Shown one piece after another: positions 32,151 to 44,885 of a DNA stretch of 64,000 nt. Position numbers and translations under genes: made by a program. Below the pieces are notes generated by a model. The model made no database searches and was not told where the DNA came from. It saw only the letters and a list, made by a program, of their open reading frames with translations. The stretch is from Symsagittifera roscoffensis (Eukaryota; Xenacoelomorpha; Acoela; Convolutidae): the NCBI RefSeq assembly GCF_963678635.1, contig NC_087064.1:60150338-60214337 (forward strand), given 5' to 3'. Numbering within the stretch: position 1 is the first letter of the stretch; every line of letters begins with the position of its first letter.

Positions 32151-34203
32151 TTTTATGAGTTAGAGCTTGGATTTTCCAAAGCCTTGAAATCAAAAATTCA
32201 AAACGTAGCAGACGATAAATATTTTATACATTTGGTCACAGCAAAAAGTTGTTTTGTTTTCTACTTGTCTTTTTTCTACTTGTCTACTTCTCCCCCTAAA
32301 TACTTCACAGTAACTCCCACCATTCTTAATTTTTTTGCTTACCTTACTTCCCCTCCCAACCACTTACCCTTTACTGACATTTACCACAAAGTACGTAAAA
32401 AACACCGTACGCGTGCCCATACCCCCAAAATGCAAACACAGCTTGTGGGAGAGTAGGTGCAAAAATATGGTTTTGTAAAATTTAACTAAAAATGAGTAGG
32501 TTCACAAATCGAGTAGGCTGTGAATAATGCAGAAAAAGCTGCAAGTTTGAAGAAAATTTGGAAAAAAAGTTATGGAGTTTATAATGGATTTAAATGGATT
32601 ATGATCGATTTTTTTCTTTGAAAATAATGGGTTAAATTAGACTATAATCAATTGCGTAGTCCCAAAGTGTAATTATAATCAATTATAACGATTAATATCC
32701 ACAGAACAACCTTGCGGGGTTGAATCGATCTCTCTATTAGATTGGGAATAATAGAGACTAGTTTGGAAAAACAGCTAGAAATTGGAAAAGCGAATTGACG
32801 TAGATGAATACCAGTGTCGAAAACAAAATGATATATTTCTAGTATACTAGAAAGGTGTTTGGCACGATCAAGTTGTTTTCTTCAGTCAACATGAATTGGT
32901 ATTATTTATTTCACCGAACACGTTACTCGTTCAGAAAAAAATCCAGCTATGGTGTTTACTATGGCATTAAAAATTTTGTCAAACCAGTTAAATAAATAGC
33001 CGAATTTGTTTTTTTAAACTCAAAATTCAGAAACTTAAATTAAACTCAAAACTCAACAAGCAGAATCATTCAAAAACTGTGGCGACCTTATATAGGGATT
33101 CGAATCACTGAAGGGAAATCAAGAGGGCGTCCGCCTCCGTTCCTAAACTGAATGCAAACTAAACTAAAACATCCGACGCTGAATGCAATTAAAATGGCCC
33201 TCTTGTGTTTCATGTTTCTATTCTTTTTCGGTAAAAAAATAGCTCAAGAGACTTGCGAATGACATAGGAGCTAGGAAATGACTATTCAAAAAATTCTCAA
33301 AAAATGACAGACTAAAAAAACAAAAATGAGAAAAACAACACTAATGAATCATGGTAGCATTGTAACTATGAATGAAAATTCAATTGAAGAGAAGTGTCCT
33401 TTATACTTCCTTGTTTGCTTTTTAATCAATCATTTTCAGAATCTAAAGTCATTCAGTTGAGTTCATTTCTCTTGACAAACTCTAAAACAAGACAAATTCT
33501 GAAAAAGGTAACAGGAACCAGGCGTTTTTAATCTATTAATATTTTGGAAGTGAATTGAGGTTTTGATCGGACGAACTGGATTGACCGCAATTCAGGGGTG
33601 TGCATTCGCAAATGTAAATCGAGCGTGTATGTAACTGAATCCATCGGAACTTCTAAATTAAGAAAACCTATTTTACAATTTTTTTATTAACGAAGCAAAA
33701 CTGAACAATTGCTTGGCGTGTAGACCGATTATCCTCGAGAGAATGGGCCGCCATTTGAAGTGTGAAGCTATTTACGGAGAACCACTGCCTGCTGTGAGCT
33801 CTTTTTTGTTGAGCATTTGATTGAATGATTGTAAGTGAACTCTTCTGAACACTATCAACTTCTTTCAATTGTTTGATTGGTTAAACTGATTAATTAACAA
33901 ACTGAGAAATTGCTAGAAGTAGTGACTTCTAACTCAGAAGCTCCTGTATCCAAAACAGCCATGATCCGTTCTTGTTGCCCGTGGTCGAAAAAATTTTACC
34001 AAAAAAGTTGCTTTCTTTTCTCCATGAACATGATATTCAAAATGAAGCGGCCATGCATTGGCCTTATGCATAATTGCCCTACCGACATTTGTTTTTTTAG
34101 CAAAAAAAACCTTTTGTTTTTTTTGCTGTTTTTGCTTATGCATTAAAGCCATCGTCTTGATCAATTGCCTTGTTGATTTTGGTTAATATTTTCTCTATTT
34201 TAG

Positions 34204-34428
34204 CATGCACCGTTTCTGCTTTTCTGGCGACTAACAGTGGCTTCGCTTCCATCGGAACCATGACTCTCATCGCATTCGACCGATACGACCGGTTGTCGCG
34301 CCCTCTCCAGACCCTGGATCAGGACACTTTCGGCAACAAGAGATCATTCCGACTAATCGCACTAGTTTGGGCGTACTCGTTGTTCCTCTCACTGCCACCT
34401 TTGTTCTACAATGGATACGGATCACCAG
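34204..34428 (+). CDS. opsin-family GPCR, exon 3 (residues 106-180)
   Basis: Encodes TM3, starting at the disulfide cysteine Cys107 and ending at the DRY motif (Asp131-Arg132-Tyr133). It continues through intracellular loop 2 (DRLSRPLQTLDQD) and TM4 (about 154-173) into extracellular loop 2 (NGYGSP). The spacing from Cys107 to the DRY acid is 24 residues, as in bovine rhodopsin. Position 113 (bovine numbering), three residues after the cysteine, is Ser110, so the vertebrate visual-type Glu counterion is absent. The acceptor is CTATTTTAG and the donor GTATGC; both ends are phase 1. Confidence 0.9.
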
Positions 34429-35410
34429 GTATGCTCAAGAACAATTCTCAACAATTTAATCTAATTAATACGTTTTGCACAAGCCCAAAAGTCTTCAGAC
34501 CTCATCTTATCAATTTTCAATATTTCTTTGGATTTTAAAATTTTTTTAGGTCGACCAAATTGAACTTCTGCGTTTTCGTAAATCACTATAAAGACCCCAT
34601 TTTGACCAAATTTTCTGCGCCACAGGCAAATTTTTGAAAAAATCTACGAAAAAAATTCGCCAAAAATAGAGATAAATCAATAGAGATCAATAAATAGCAT
34701 TTATCGCAACCACCTTACAAATTGTTATAAATTAGTGCAGTCTGGGAAAATTGGCACTTGTACGGCAAGAGGATGACCTTTTCCCATAATTGCCTACTTG
34801 GCAGTCTAAAAATTACAAATTTCATGGTCGGGGGGAAGCACTTTTTCTAATGTCAATTCTTAAGGCTCATTCTCAATCTACAAATGTACTTGCAAGAACT
34901 GTCAAGTGATTTCCTCCTAATTTCTTCTGAAACTAGACCCATTGTCTCTGATTAGAATAAGTTCAAATTTTCCAAGCGTTTTGAAATGACAGAATTAAGT
35001 ATAATCTGTTCAGCCTCTAGCCCACGCACTTGGTGCAAAAGACGAAAAAAAACGAGCAAAAACTCAGTTTTTCTTAAACCGACTAAAAGAAAAGACTAAT
35101 TTTTTTTAGTTTTTCCTTTTTGGTTTTTTTAAAAGAACTTAATAATCTTCATATGACAAAACTCATGCAGCCTTAGTTGTTATCGATGTCATCTTGTTGA
35201 GGACAATTTTTCTCGCTATAGATTTGATTGTATCTTGTTGGTTTCCTATATTTAGCTGTCTGATTTGTTCAGTATAGTGATGGACATTCGAATTATTTAG
35301 AACTTATGAATGATAAAAATTATAAAAGGCGCGGATATTTTCGTTGCTGTATTATGCGTGGTTTGACTTGCGAAGTTAAGACAGGAGTTATAGCGCAGTG
35401 TGGATTTTTT

Positions 35411-35469
35411 CTTTATCGCAAAAAAAGCTTGTAGAGTTTCTTTATCGCAAAAAAAGCTTGTAGAATTTC
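35411..35469 (+). repeat. 29-bp direct tandem duplication in opsin intron 3
   Basis: Two nearly identical copies of a unit containing CTTTATCGCAAAAAAAGCTT. Confidence 0.85.
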
Positions 35470-35704
35470 AAATTTTCTATCATATTAAAACACTTTTAGC
35501 CGTGAGTCGGATTCTGAAAACAATTTGAAAACAAGTTCTCGGTATCATGAAAAATAAATGTGAGCTTTTCTCTTTAAATTGGGTGGTGGCCATGGGGTCG
35601 AATCGAGGGAGAGAGGTGCTACCCCTTATCCTAATAGATGATGGCTTTCGCATCCACATCGAAGCGAAGAACTTGAGCATAAATCCGTTACTTTTTTGTT
35701 TCAG

Positions 35705-35892
35705 ACGTTTCAGTGGCATGTATTTTGGACTATACCAATGCTTCCCTGGAAAATAGACTGGCTCTTGCATCTATGTACACCCTGGGTTTCGTGGTACCCC
35801 TCTCATGCATCATCTATCTCTACAAAGGCATCTTCGGCATCATCCGCACTTCACGATTGATGTTCGGCGACAGCCGCCAAGATCAAAGACAG
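35705..35892 (+). CDS. opsin-family GPCR, exon 4 (residues 181-243)
   Basis: Completes extracellular loop 2 with the second disulfide cysteine (Cys186, in VACILDYTN). Asp181 sits five residues before it, close to the position-181 counterion site of many opsins. TM5 follows (about 200-219, with Pro212 in VVPLSCIIYLY), then intracellular loop 3. A second N-glycosylation sequon (NAS, 192) is present. The exon ends in phase 0 at a GTGAAT donor. Confidence 0.9.
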
Positions 35893-37086
35893 GTGAATCA
35901 TCATAATCTTGATTATCGGAAACTCTAATCATTTTAAGCATAGTTAACAGACAGCTGGAAGTCATTAATGAACTTCATGGAACTAAAAATAATAAAAATA
36001 GTTTTTCTACAGAGAATCTTAAAAAAGAAACTAAAAAAATGGAGCCAATCCAAAATTTGTTTTCTTCGATCAAATTGTAAGACTTCATCTTGAAAAAAGT
36101 GATTAAACCCACGCGACCCTAAAAACATAGATTGAAAAATTTTTTGCTTTTAAGCATACGGTGTCAAAAACTTTATGAGACATGAAGCGGTCATTCAAAA
36201 GTTATTATTTCGATAAAATTTGCCCCAAAACTGTGCTTTTACAATATACTCCCCAAGAGCTTGCCATCAATCTGAGGGAGAAAAAGCTTCCACCTAAAAT
36301 CGGCGCCTTTATTATATTTATTTTTAAGAACGAACCAATTTATTCCTGTGGTATCAAAATCTGAAAAACGCACACAAACAGTTCTTGACTGTTCTTTTTC
36401 TGACAAAGTTTAACCGCAGCTTAATAAACTTTTGGTAAAGAAAGGGTTTTTTATCGTGTTTTACAAGAGCTCAGACAATCATTTTGGCCTAAGTTATTTG
36501 AAAATCAGCAATTTTTGCAGCAAATGTCGGTGTAGGTTATTTGAACAAAGTTTTTTTTTGAAAATGCTTTTTGCAACATACATGATAAACGCAGGTGCGT
36601 CTTCTGTCTCGATTGACTTTAAAAATTTAGATTAATATCTGAAGTCAAATCGAAACTATAAATCAAACAAGTACACTCATATAAATCAATATCCTATATT
36701 TTTTTCACTTACATTCTACTATTAATCAAATTTAACACTATGAGCATTTTTTTTCTAAGTTTGATGGGTGTTATTTAATTTTCGCTTCATTTTGAATCGT
36801 TGAACTTTAGCTAGTCTTTAGGTGCATGTATAATCAAAACATTGCATGCGGACGCAAAAAACAGCTCTGTTATAGCTTTTCAAAAAGATACCTTTTAAGC
36901 CTTTTTTTGATCAGTTCAAATAAATTAAATGGAATCATTAAAAAAACTGGATGCTTAGTAAATAAATTCTAGTATTTTGCAGTAAAAAATCATTTTTTTG
37001 AAATGTTGCATGCATGAACTTAATCCGCGAATTGTACAAACTTGGGCACCTGTTCTTTTTTTATCAAAAATATATGCCATTTTCAG

Positions 37087-37322
37087 ATGGAGAAAGAGTT
37101 CAAGGTCGGCATCGCTTCTGTACTCTGTGTGCTCATATTCGTGATCGCCTGGACGCCATTCGCGGTGCTGATGGTGCTCGGAAACATCGACCCCAAATAC
37201 GTACTCACTTCGGCTGACAACAGAGTATCGTACACTTCTCTAACAGCTACTTTCGCCAAGGGGTCGGCAGCCTGTAATGGCATCATTTACGGACTGTGTA
37301 TTCCGCAAGAAAAATATCGAAG
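37087..37322 (+). CDS. opsin-family GPCR, exon 5 (residues 244-321, retinal-binding lysine)
   Basis: Encodes TM6 with the toggle motif AWTPFA (Trp265, Pro267), extracellular loop 3 and TM7. TM7 reads FAKGSAACNGIIYG. Lys301 is the expected Schiff-base lysine, six residues before the Asn of the NPxxY motif, the same spacing as Lys296-Asn302 in bovine rhodopsin. The NPxxY proline is replaced by glycine (Asn307-Gly308-Ile-Ile-Tyr311). Helix 8 begins with IPQEKYRR. A TTTTCAG acceptor precedes the exon and a GTGGGT donor follows in phase 2. Confidence 0.93.
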
Positions 37323-38266
37323 GTGGGTTGAAGAAATTATTTTCTGCACAATTTTTTTTTTCAGTTAACTTCTTCAAAACCCATAATCGTAATTCAAATT
37401 TGAAGATTTTGAAGAATCCGATTTCTCGTGACTGAATCCTCGTGGTCCAAATGTTAAAAAATTAGGTAATAACGGTTGTGTAACCGATTTGGCCTTCAAT
37501 CAAAAACTTGCTAAACCACCATTTGCATCAATAATTGATAATTTTCTAAGCAGAAGGGGTCTGCGATGTGAAGATATTCAAATATGGTCTTATTCTTTAT
37601 TTAAAACCCTTAAGTTTTTGGTTATTGTGGCGATATTGTAATATTTATGCTGTATGATTTTTCTGGTGACAGAACTTTGCGTTCTTAGAATATCAAAACC
37701 GAGAACTTTCAAATCAACATCAGATAACCCCAAATAAGCATTTCCCTTTGATTTTAAGCCGGCAGACGGTTGCTATGCAAGAAGCATGGAAAGTTTCAAA
37801 CCACAGAAATCATAGCAAAAAAAAAGTTTAAAAAATTGATATATATTTTTTTTTTGGTGGCGAGAGGACAAGTTACGCTTCAACAAACAAAAAATAGTAG
37901 CGTAATTTAAGCTCATTTATACTGATCTTTTTCAACACAGTTAATATTTTCCTAATGATTTTTTTTGTAATCCAAGTTGGAACTGAAACTATAGAACATC
38001 ATCATACACTATAAGTGAGTTGTCTGAAATAGCTTATATCAAAACGACTGGGGCCACAAAAATCTCTTATTAACGTCAATTCATATTACTTAGTAATTTT
38101 TTGCGTCAATCAAGCCTTAAAACCGCTAAAACAAAATAGGACAGGATTTTTTTAATAGGAAAAAGAATCGAAAGTGAATTTTTTTTATTTGAAGGATACT
38201 TTAAAACTACCATATTGTTTCACACCAAAAAAGATAAATTGCTAAACGATGTTTCTGGTGTTCCAG

Positions 38267-38375
38267 GTCGTCAGCTCAGCAGGCCAAAAAACTCTTAATG
38301 AGCCATGCGGCATTGTACCATCATAACAGCCGACGACACCAGCAGAACTTGATCAAACCAGTCGAATGGGTCTAA
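38267..38375 (+). CDS. opsin-family GPCR, exon 6 (residues 322-357, stop)
   Basis: Terminal coding exon after a GTTCCAG acceptor, reading to TAA at 38373-38375. It encodes a short cytoplasmic tail, basic and histidine-rich (YHHNSRRHQQ), ending KPVEWV. The tail has few Ser/Thr residues for receptor-kinase phosphorylation, and no palmitoylation cysteine pair follows helix 8. Confidence 0.85.
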
Positions 38376-38489
38376 CTGAGACTCAAATCACTCTTCAATC
38401 AGCCTCGCAGATCAACTGCTCCTGAAAACTCAGTTTCAACAAAACTCGGCAATACTCAAAACATATTCTTAAAATACAGTGCAAGTTCC

Positions 38490-38495
38490 AATAAA
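38490..38495 (+). terminator. poly(A) signal of the opsin gene
   Basis: AATAAA 115 bp past the stop codon, in the sense orientation. It is the first canonical signal downstream of exon 6. Confidence 0.7.
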
Positions 38496-38519
38496 AAATT
38501 TCCTTAAAGGATAGATGTA

Positions 38520-41500
38520 TTTTAGTTTAAGTATAAGAATGTGCTGTTTGTTTATTTTTATGTAAATTAAACATTTTATTAGCTTAAAAAGTTTTCAATT
38601 TTAATTTTGAGCTCCATTCGAAAATATCAAATGGCAAGGAACGAACAAATTTAAGCTGAAAGGCAAGATGATTTATCGTAATTTCGGGCAAAACAGCGCA
38701 TTATTTATGGCAGCCACTGCTTGTTCTTAAGTTGCGTGTCAAAATTGAAGAAGTAGATCTTTTTTCTTGCTCTTGGTCAACATTTTTCTAGATCGAAGTA
38801 GAGATTTGAGGAAGCACTTCTTTGGGCGACAATAAATGCTATCAAATCTCGCCAGGAAATATTCAATATCTTTCAATTTAAGGGTTTGCGTAGAGTTTTT
38901 CTCTAAAAAAGGAGAAGCGGATGTTCATCGATTTTATTTTGAGGTGAACAAAAAGCATTTTGAATTTTCTAGAACCGTTACAAAAAAAAGCATGTGTTTA
39001 CCAGTGGTGTGTACAGAAATTTTTTGACAGAGGGAACAATTTGAAAAATTTTGAAGTTCGGCCAATTTTTTTCAAGCTCAGCCAAACCTTTTTCAAGTTC
39101 AGCCATTTCGAGTTTTAGATCACAACCAATGGCACCAAAACCCTAAAATGACCTTAAATGCTTTAATTTTCTGCCTTATTTAGGAATTTTTGAAATAGTC
39201 GAGAATTTTTGAAATAGTCGTGAATTTCTGGAATAATTGTGAATTTGATTTTCTGAAATAGTCGCGAAGCCAATGGGGGCAGAAGAGCGTAGAGGGCAGC
39301 CCATGAGATACATACCACTTGATTTACAAATCCACTGCTGCAAACGTTTTTTTAAGTGCGGTTAACCTCAAATTTAGTATAAATTTGGGTCACTAGATCT
39401 CTTGGAAAAATATCGAAAGAAAGAGCAGGAAAAGGAAATGTCGATTCCGCTTCTTTCATAAATGACAATTAAGAAAGAGATCTGTAATCAAAACTATGAT
39501 GTTTCGTCAACTATGATGTTTCGTCAAATCAAAAAAGCAGTTCATTTCAGGACACAAGACTTCAAATATAAAAACTGCACCAATCGGAGCGTAAAACACC
39601 TTCTTCTATATCAACTCAACACCGACCTAATTTTTTGATATTTGGCATGAGGGTGAAAGACAACTGCCAGCCTAGAAAATGACGAATGGTTGAAGAATAA
39701 TAAAAAAGTTTCCAAGTATTTTTACAGTTAGCACACTTGAGAAGACGCAAATATTCCGTTACTTTAAACAATAAACACTAAACAATTTTTCTGCATGCGC
39801 GTGTATATCGAAAAAACTGCGAAAAAAAATGGCTCACAACCCTTTTTCACCAGCATTCAAAGTCACTTAAGATAATGTGGTCTAGTATGTTGTTCTCGTT
39901 TAGATAAAAATTTTAGGAAAACAGATACAATACTTAAAAAAATTTTCTATTCATGTTAATTATTTTATTGTTGTAAAATTTTATCAACGTCTGTTGTTCG
40001 TTAGCCTTTGTTTCAAATTTTAGGACAATCTATTTGTACAATATGTTTAGGACAATCCATATCACAATATTAATTTAGGAACAGGAATATTCAGTTCTAA
40101 ATACTTGCGTCAATGTTTTAATCAAACTGTTAATATATAATTCTGAATTTTTTCACGTTTAATTTTCTAAAAATTATGAGGGTCTAAAAACATCCCAGTT
40201 GGTTAGGTTAATTTGGGATAACTACAGCAAGACAATTGTTGTACTATTATTTCACGTTTAATTTTTTCACGTTTAATTTTGATCAATGTGGATCAAATGT
40301 CCTTCAAACTGAACTGAGGCAAGCTATTTATTGAGGCAGGAAAACTTAGTATTGCGTGATCAAACGCAAAAAAAAAACAAACATATTTTGTACTAAACTT
40401 TGGGTATGGCTGGAAAATTAAACTGAAAAAGCCAAAAAAAATATCCAAGCAATTTTAAAAAAAAATTTATCAATTAAAATATAAATTTTAAAGCGCTGTA
40501 GACGCATTGAGGATTTTGCCCCAATTATCATGCTTGATTTTTATTCAATTTTTTGACGATTTTTTAAATGACAGAACGTATGGTTATATCTGAGACGTCT
40601 CCAAATTATTTTTTGAATTCGGTTGATTGTTTGATGTCAATCGGAGTTGATTGCTTTTTTTTGCTCGAAAGTTTTCTCGGCTTTAAAGATTTTGGTACAC
40701 ATTTTATTAGCTCCGTTTTCTCGTGTTTTATCATCTACGGCAAAAAAAAATATGATTGCGTGTATGCTTTGGATGGGCTTACAAACTGCTAGTTTCAACC
40801 ATTTTGCAATTAAAATTTTTATGGCAACCAAGTTTTTAGACGATAATAGGTTAACTCTCAATGCTAAAATAATGTTTTTGCAATTCAAATTCATATGAGA
40901 CAAATGGAGGCAAGCAGCAAAAAAATGACAAAGTTAGGTCGACTTAGTTTTGTTTCAATTACTTTGCTTAAATCAATTTTGTCCTAGTAACATTCGGGTC
41001 ATTCTACAATTGTGATTGGACGTTCTTATTTTACGATCTCCGTAGAAATTCTACAAATACTTAAAGAATGAAAAAAGTAGAAAAGTAAAAACCGCAATTG
41101 TTGCCCTAAAACTGTTCCACATGAATGTTAGTTAAGATGTCAAAACCTAAATTTAGATGTTACGATGTTAAAATTTTTTACGTTAAAAAAGCTTTCTGTT
41201 TTAAATAATGGATGAATTTTTTAAATTATCACCTCACATGCTACAAAAAAAATTCAGTGACAAAAACTGAACATATCGAGGTAACTTTTTGAAGAAATTG
41301 CCTAATCCAATTGATTTTGGAACGGAATTTCTTGAGCCCGATAGTTTTGCCGCTCATGCAAAATAGAAAAAAAAGCGCAGTATTCTTCACAGTTTGGTCA
41401 ATTGGCAGTTTTGAAACCCTAATAACTCGCAAAATCACAATACACTTGAAGTATTGTTTTGAATTTTGAGCTCAGGACATCAATAGTTTTCAGATGAAAT

Positions 41501-41869
41501 ACTAACTACGTCAAAAATGATTAATAGAGAAATCAAAGTTTGCCTGGCGAAACTTGCATTAAGATTGTTTTTCTTCGCTCTTTTTGCTGTTTTGATTTTA
41601 ACATACAAAAAAAATATAAATGGTTTTGCTCCGACATTCTTTGAAAGCAGGAAAACTTGTTGAGACCCGATCAAAATTTATGGTACCCAGAAGAATCGAA
41701 GCAGGCAAAAAAATTAGGTTCATTTTGTATTAAGCCCTGCGAACCGAAGGCCAACGTATCTTTTTAAAAGCAGCCGCACGTAAAAAACGTGGATAGTTCT
41801 TTATGACTAACTACAAAACGCTTTCGTCAAACCAGTCAATATAACTTTTGAAAGATATAATTTTTTAAC
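38520..41869. other. no gene seen
   Basis: AT-rich intergenic DNA. Only short tandem features are noted: a degenerate GAATTTTTGAAATAGTC-type minisatellite at 39181-39258 and a 17-bp direct duplication (AACTATGATGTTTCGTC) at 39497-39530. Open frames are all under 90 codons and lack domains. Confidence 0.6.
39181..39258. repeat. degenerate minisatellite
   Basis: Three to four units built on GAATTT.TGAAATAGTCG with variable spacers. Confidence 0.65.
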
Positions 41870-42905
41870 CCGGAAACAAAAAAACGAGACTCCTAGCAGC
41901 AAGAATTTTATCAGATCTGGCGAGATCATGCTACATCGGAAGATGCTCAGAAATGAAATGAAACAAAGGTGTTTTCGTTTTCAATATCAAAAACTGTGAC
42001 CTCCCACGGAAACTCCTTCGGAATCTTTAAACCCAACAGATGTTCTTAACCAGGCAGCAATTAATTAGAACAAAGGGTAATTCAATCATTTGAAATGATC
42101 AACAATGCACAATTGAGAACCAATGGTGATATGTACATTAAACTTAATTCACTAAAGAGCAAACCCAGACTAGACGTTAAAAAAGCAAGAACTAGCTTTA
42201 TTCGGCAAGAACTTGCTAATTGCGCTACAAGTGGGTGCCGTGACACACTTAGTGTGAAAACAACTTTACGTTAAATGTGTTTGCCCGTGGATTCACTAAG
42301 AGTTTGATTATTGGATTTCATTTTCAATTTCCAAACTGAATTTCTCCGGTTTCCAGCGTCCTACATTAACCAAAAAGTGTGCGTATTCTTTGTATTGTCT
42401 TTTCTGAAAAAGGAAGCTTACTCTTTATGATATCAATTCTTCATTTCCAGATATCTATACTTCCTAATAAAGGTTTTCGGAGTTTTGTTTGAGATCATAG
42501 CTTTAAGTCCGCTTCTTGTGCTCAAATATCTCGATACACTTCCATATCTTATCATACCACAGCAAGTTCACAAATTATACTGCGACTATTTTTGAGGCTT
42601 CAACGCGACTGGAATTCAGACTATTGAGGTTGTTTTTAGTCCCCTTTTCGAAAAAAAATTATATGTGATCAGGTGGTTTTCTCTGCACACAAATTTGGAC
42701 TAGGCATTTTTTGCTAAGTTTTTCAGTATGATCTGAAAATCAAGATCAAAAATTATTTCTATCCAAAATGGCTAGATAAAAAGTGGAAATTTAAAAAGTT
42801 GAAATGAGTAGTTACCTTCTTCATAATTCCTGCAACAAATCAAAGTAAATGTTTGTCATTTGAAAGTTGCTGTAAATAACACCTTTAATAGATACCGAAC
42901 TACTC
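41870..42905 (+). repeat. large inverted repeat, left arm
   Basis: Pairs with the reverse complement of 44886-45975. Collinear landmarks: GAGACTCCTA, CAGATCTGGCGAGATC, TACATCGGA, ACCAGGCAGCAATTAA, GGGTGCCGTGACACACTTA, GCTTTAAGTCCGCTTCTTGTG, GAGGCTTCAACGCGACTGGA and AGTTGCTGTAAATAACACC. No protein-coding frame survives on either strand. Confidence 0.85.
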
Positions 42906-44885
42906 GCTCAACATTCCAGTAGTCAAAGGATGCCCTCTTTAATTTAAGGAGTCCTCTTGGACAATTTTGCCTGTGAATAAAATGGGAACAATATACTGCG
43001 TCTTTTTAGTCAACAAAACCACTTGGGAATATCATGATTAGAATGCAATCTAGTAGCATATAGTAAGGTGTTTATTTTAGCATGTATTTGCACTTTGAAT
43101 TTTCATTTGAAGTTTTTACTTGAAGATTAACACACAGAGTGACTACCATTTAAATTAATTTTTATTAACTAGTAACTAGGATAAAAGTCATCAGTGATTA
43201 GGGAAAAATTCACCATCACCAGTTGGGTTAAAAATAAGCGTCATAACATAAAATACTTTGAGAGTATAATATAAACCTTGAGCAATCCAGATATGATTTT
43301 TCAATTTATTCATCTAGATATAATTGTATACGTTAAATTTGAATCAGAAAACGGAATCCTTTTCAGAATCCTTTTCTTTTTAAATTTTACACATAAATTG
43401 ACTTGGAAGAAAACAATTGGATACAAAACCCAAAAAAAAAAATTTTGAAATTTGATGCATACTGAAATGGGCTTACCAATAAAATAAAATTTACATTGTC
43501 TAATAATTTTCAATTTAATCTCAGAAACAACTGTTAAGTCTTTGTTCTTGAAGTTTGATGCTGCTTTTCAAGAGACAAAATTTTTGTAGCGCGGTGACTT
43601 GTTCTTATCTCCAGACGAGTTTCGACTTTTTAATTTTTGAAGAAACTTTTATAACAGTCTGAAAAACCTGGATATCAGGGGCGTAAAATTAAACAAGTGA
43701 GCATTCAACTGTGATCATTTTTCAGAGTTTTAATGGTTTGGTTTTGGTACTATTTTTGTGCCTGTAAATTAAATGGGCAGAAAATTAAATTAAGAGCGTA
43801 GGAGGCTAAAAAAATTTTCAAAACTTTTCAAAGATCAGAAATTTTTCAATTTAAGTTAGATGGCAGTTGGAACGTTCAAGGCTGCTCCTGATGCAAGTAA
43901 TCCTGATAGATTTTGCCTGCGACTGTGAAAACTTTTCCAGGCTATGATTTTTAGGTCCGATTGGTGCGAAACTTACCTTGTGCGACTTTGAATTACCTTG
44001 TGCAATGTGAATTAAGAGGGTATTTCTCCCTTTATTGGTGTTCGATTCAGTTTCGAAGATTAAAATTATGACTTCTGTTTCAAGATGCGACGTACCGTAC
44101 AAAAATTTTATGTGATTATCCCTATATGTTCCAACTGTCTATAAACTGGTCTCGAATAGTTTATGGTCAATTCAAAATTGAAAAAACTTGAATTTTAATC
44201 TGAGTACTATGAATCGTGTAAGGAATTAAAAATACCAATTGAATTTGGAACGATTTTGTGATACGGGATAAATCACCACGCATAAAAATGCGCGTTAAAC
44301 TTTCAGCATCAAAGTATCTCAGCATTCTTTTAGTCACGTTAGTCTATTAGTGAGCGTTTCACAATAATTTTTATGCCAGGAAAGGCTAGTGCTGAGCGCG
44401 ACTCTTCTGAGAACACTCGAGGGAAATAATTTTGAGAATTGGTCTCAATAAAAAGATTACCATAAGCAGATATATTCTCAATCTTCCCAATTGGTTGTTT
44501 TGACTAATATGATGCAGTATATTGCTCGCTCTGTTTTATCCACAGTTAAAATTGTCAAAGACGGACACCTTAGTTTTTTTTGAAGCACTTTGTACGAAAC
44601 TGACTGCGCTTCTTTTGCCCACTGAAATGTTCATACTAACAATAGAACTGCATCCGAATCCAATGTTCAGTAGTTTTTATTGTTTAGTATTGTCTGTTAA
44701 AATAGTTCCCAATGGGTTATAATGACAATTCGGAATATTTACAATTTTTTTCTACAAAAATTACAGCTGGTTTCTAAGTTAAGATTTGCGTAATCGTCTA
44801 AAATGAACTTTGTATTCAAAAAGTTGGAACAATAACTTCACGCGATCAGAAAAAAGTCCGGAACAAACTGACTGAGTTAAGCTAT
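42906..44885. other. spacer between the inverted arms, no gene seen
   Basis: About 2.0 kb of AT-rich DNA. It holds one fragment (about 44230-44310) resembling 24190-24260 in the opsin intron (TTGGAACGATTTTGT, CCACGCATAAA). There is no transposase-like frame, which a long-TIR DNA transposon would be expected to carry here. Confidence 0.5.

Noticed and set aside
33910-34146. Possible SINE fragment (CATGATCCGTTCTTGTTGC) or small gene before opsin exon 3
   Set aside because: Only about 20 bp resemble the SINE at 20.1 kb and no A-box or B-box is seen. The open frames are intronic and featureless.
40568-40903. Overlapping short frames on both strands near 40.6-40.9 kb
   Set aside because: Each is under 90 codons, mutually antisense and lacking motifs; no splice sites of note.
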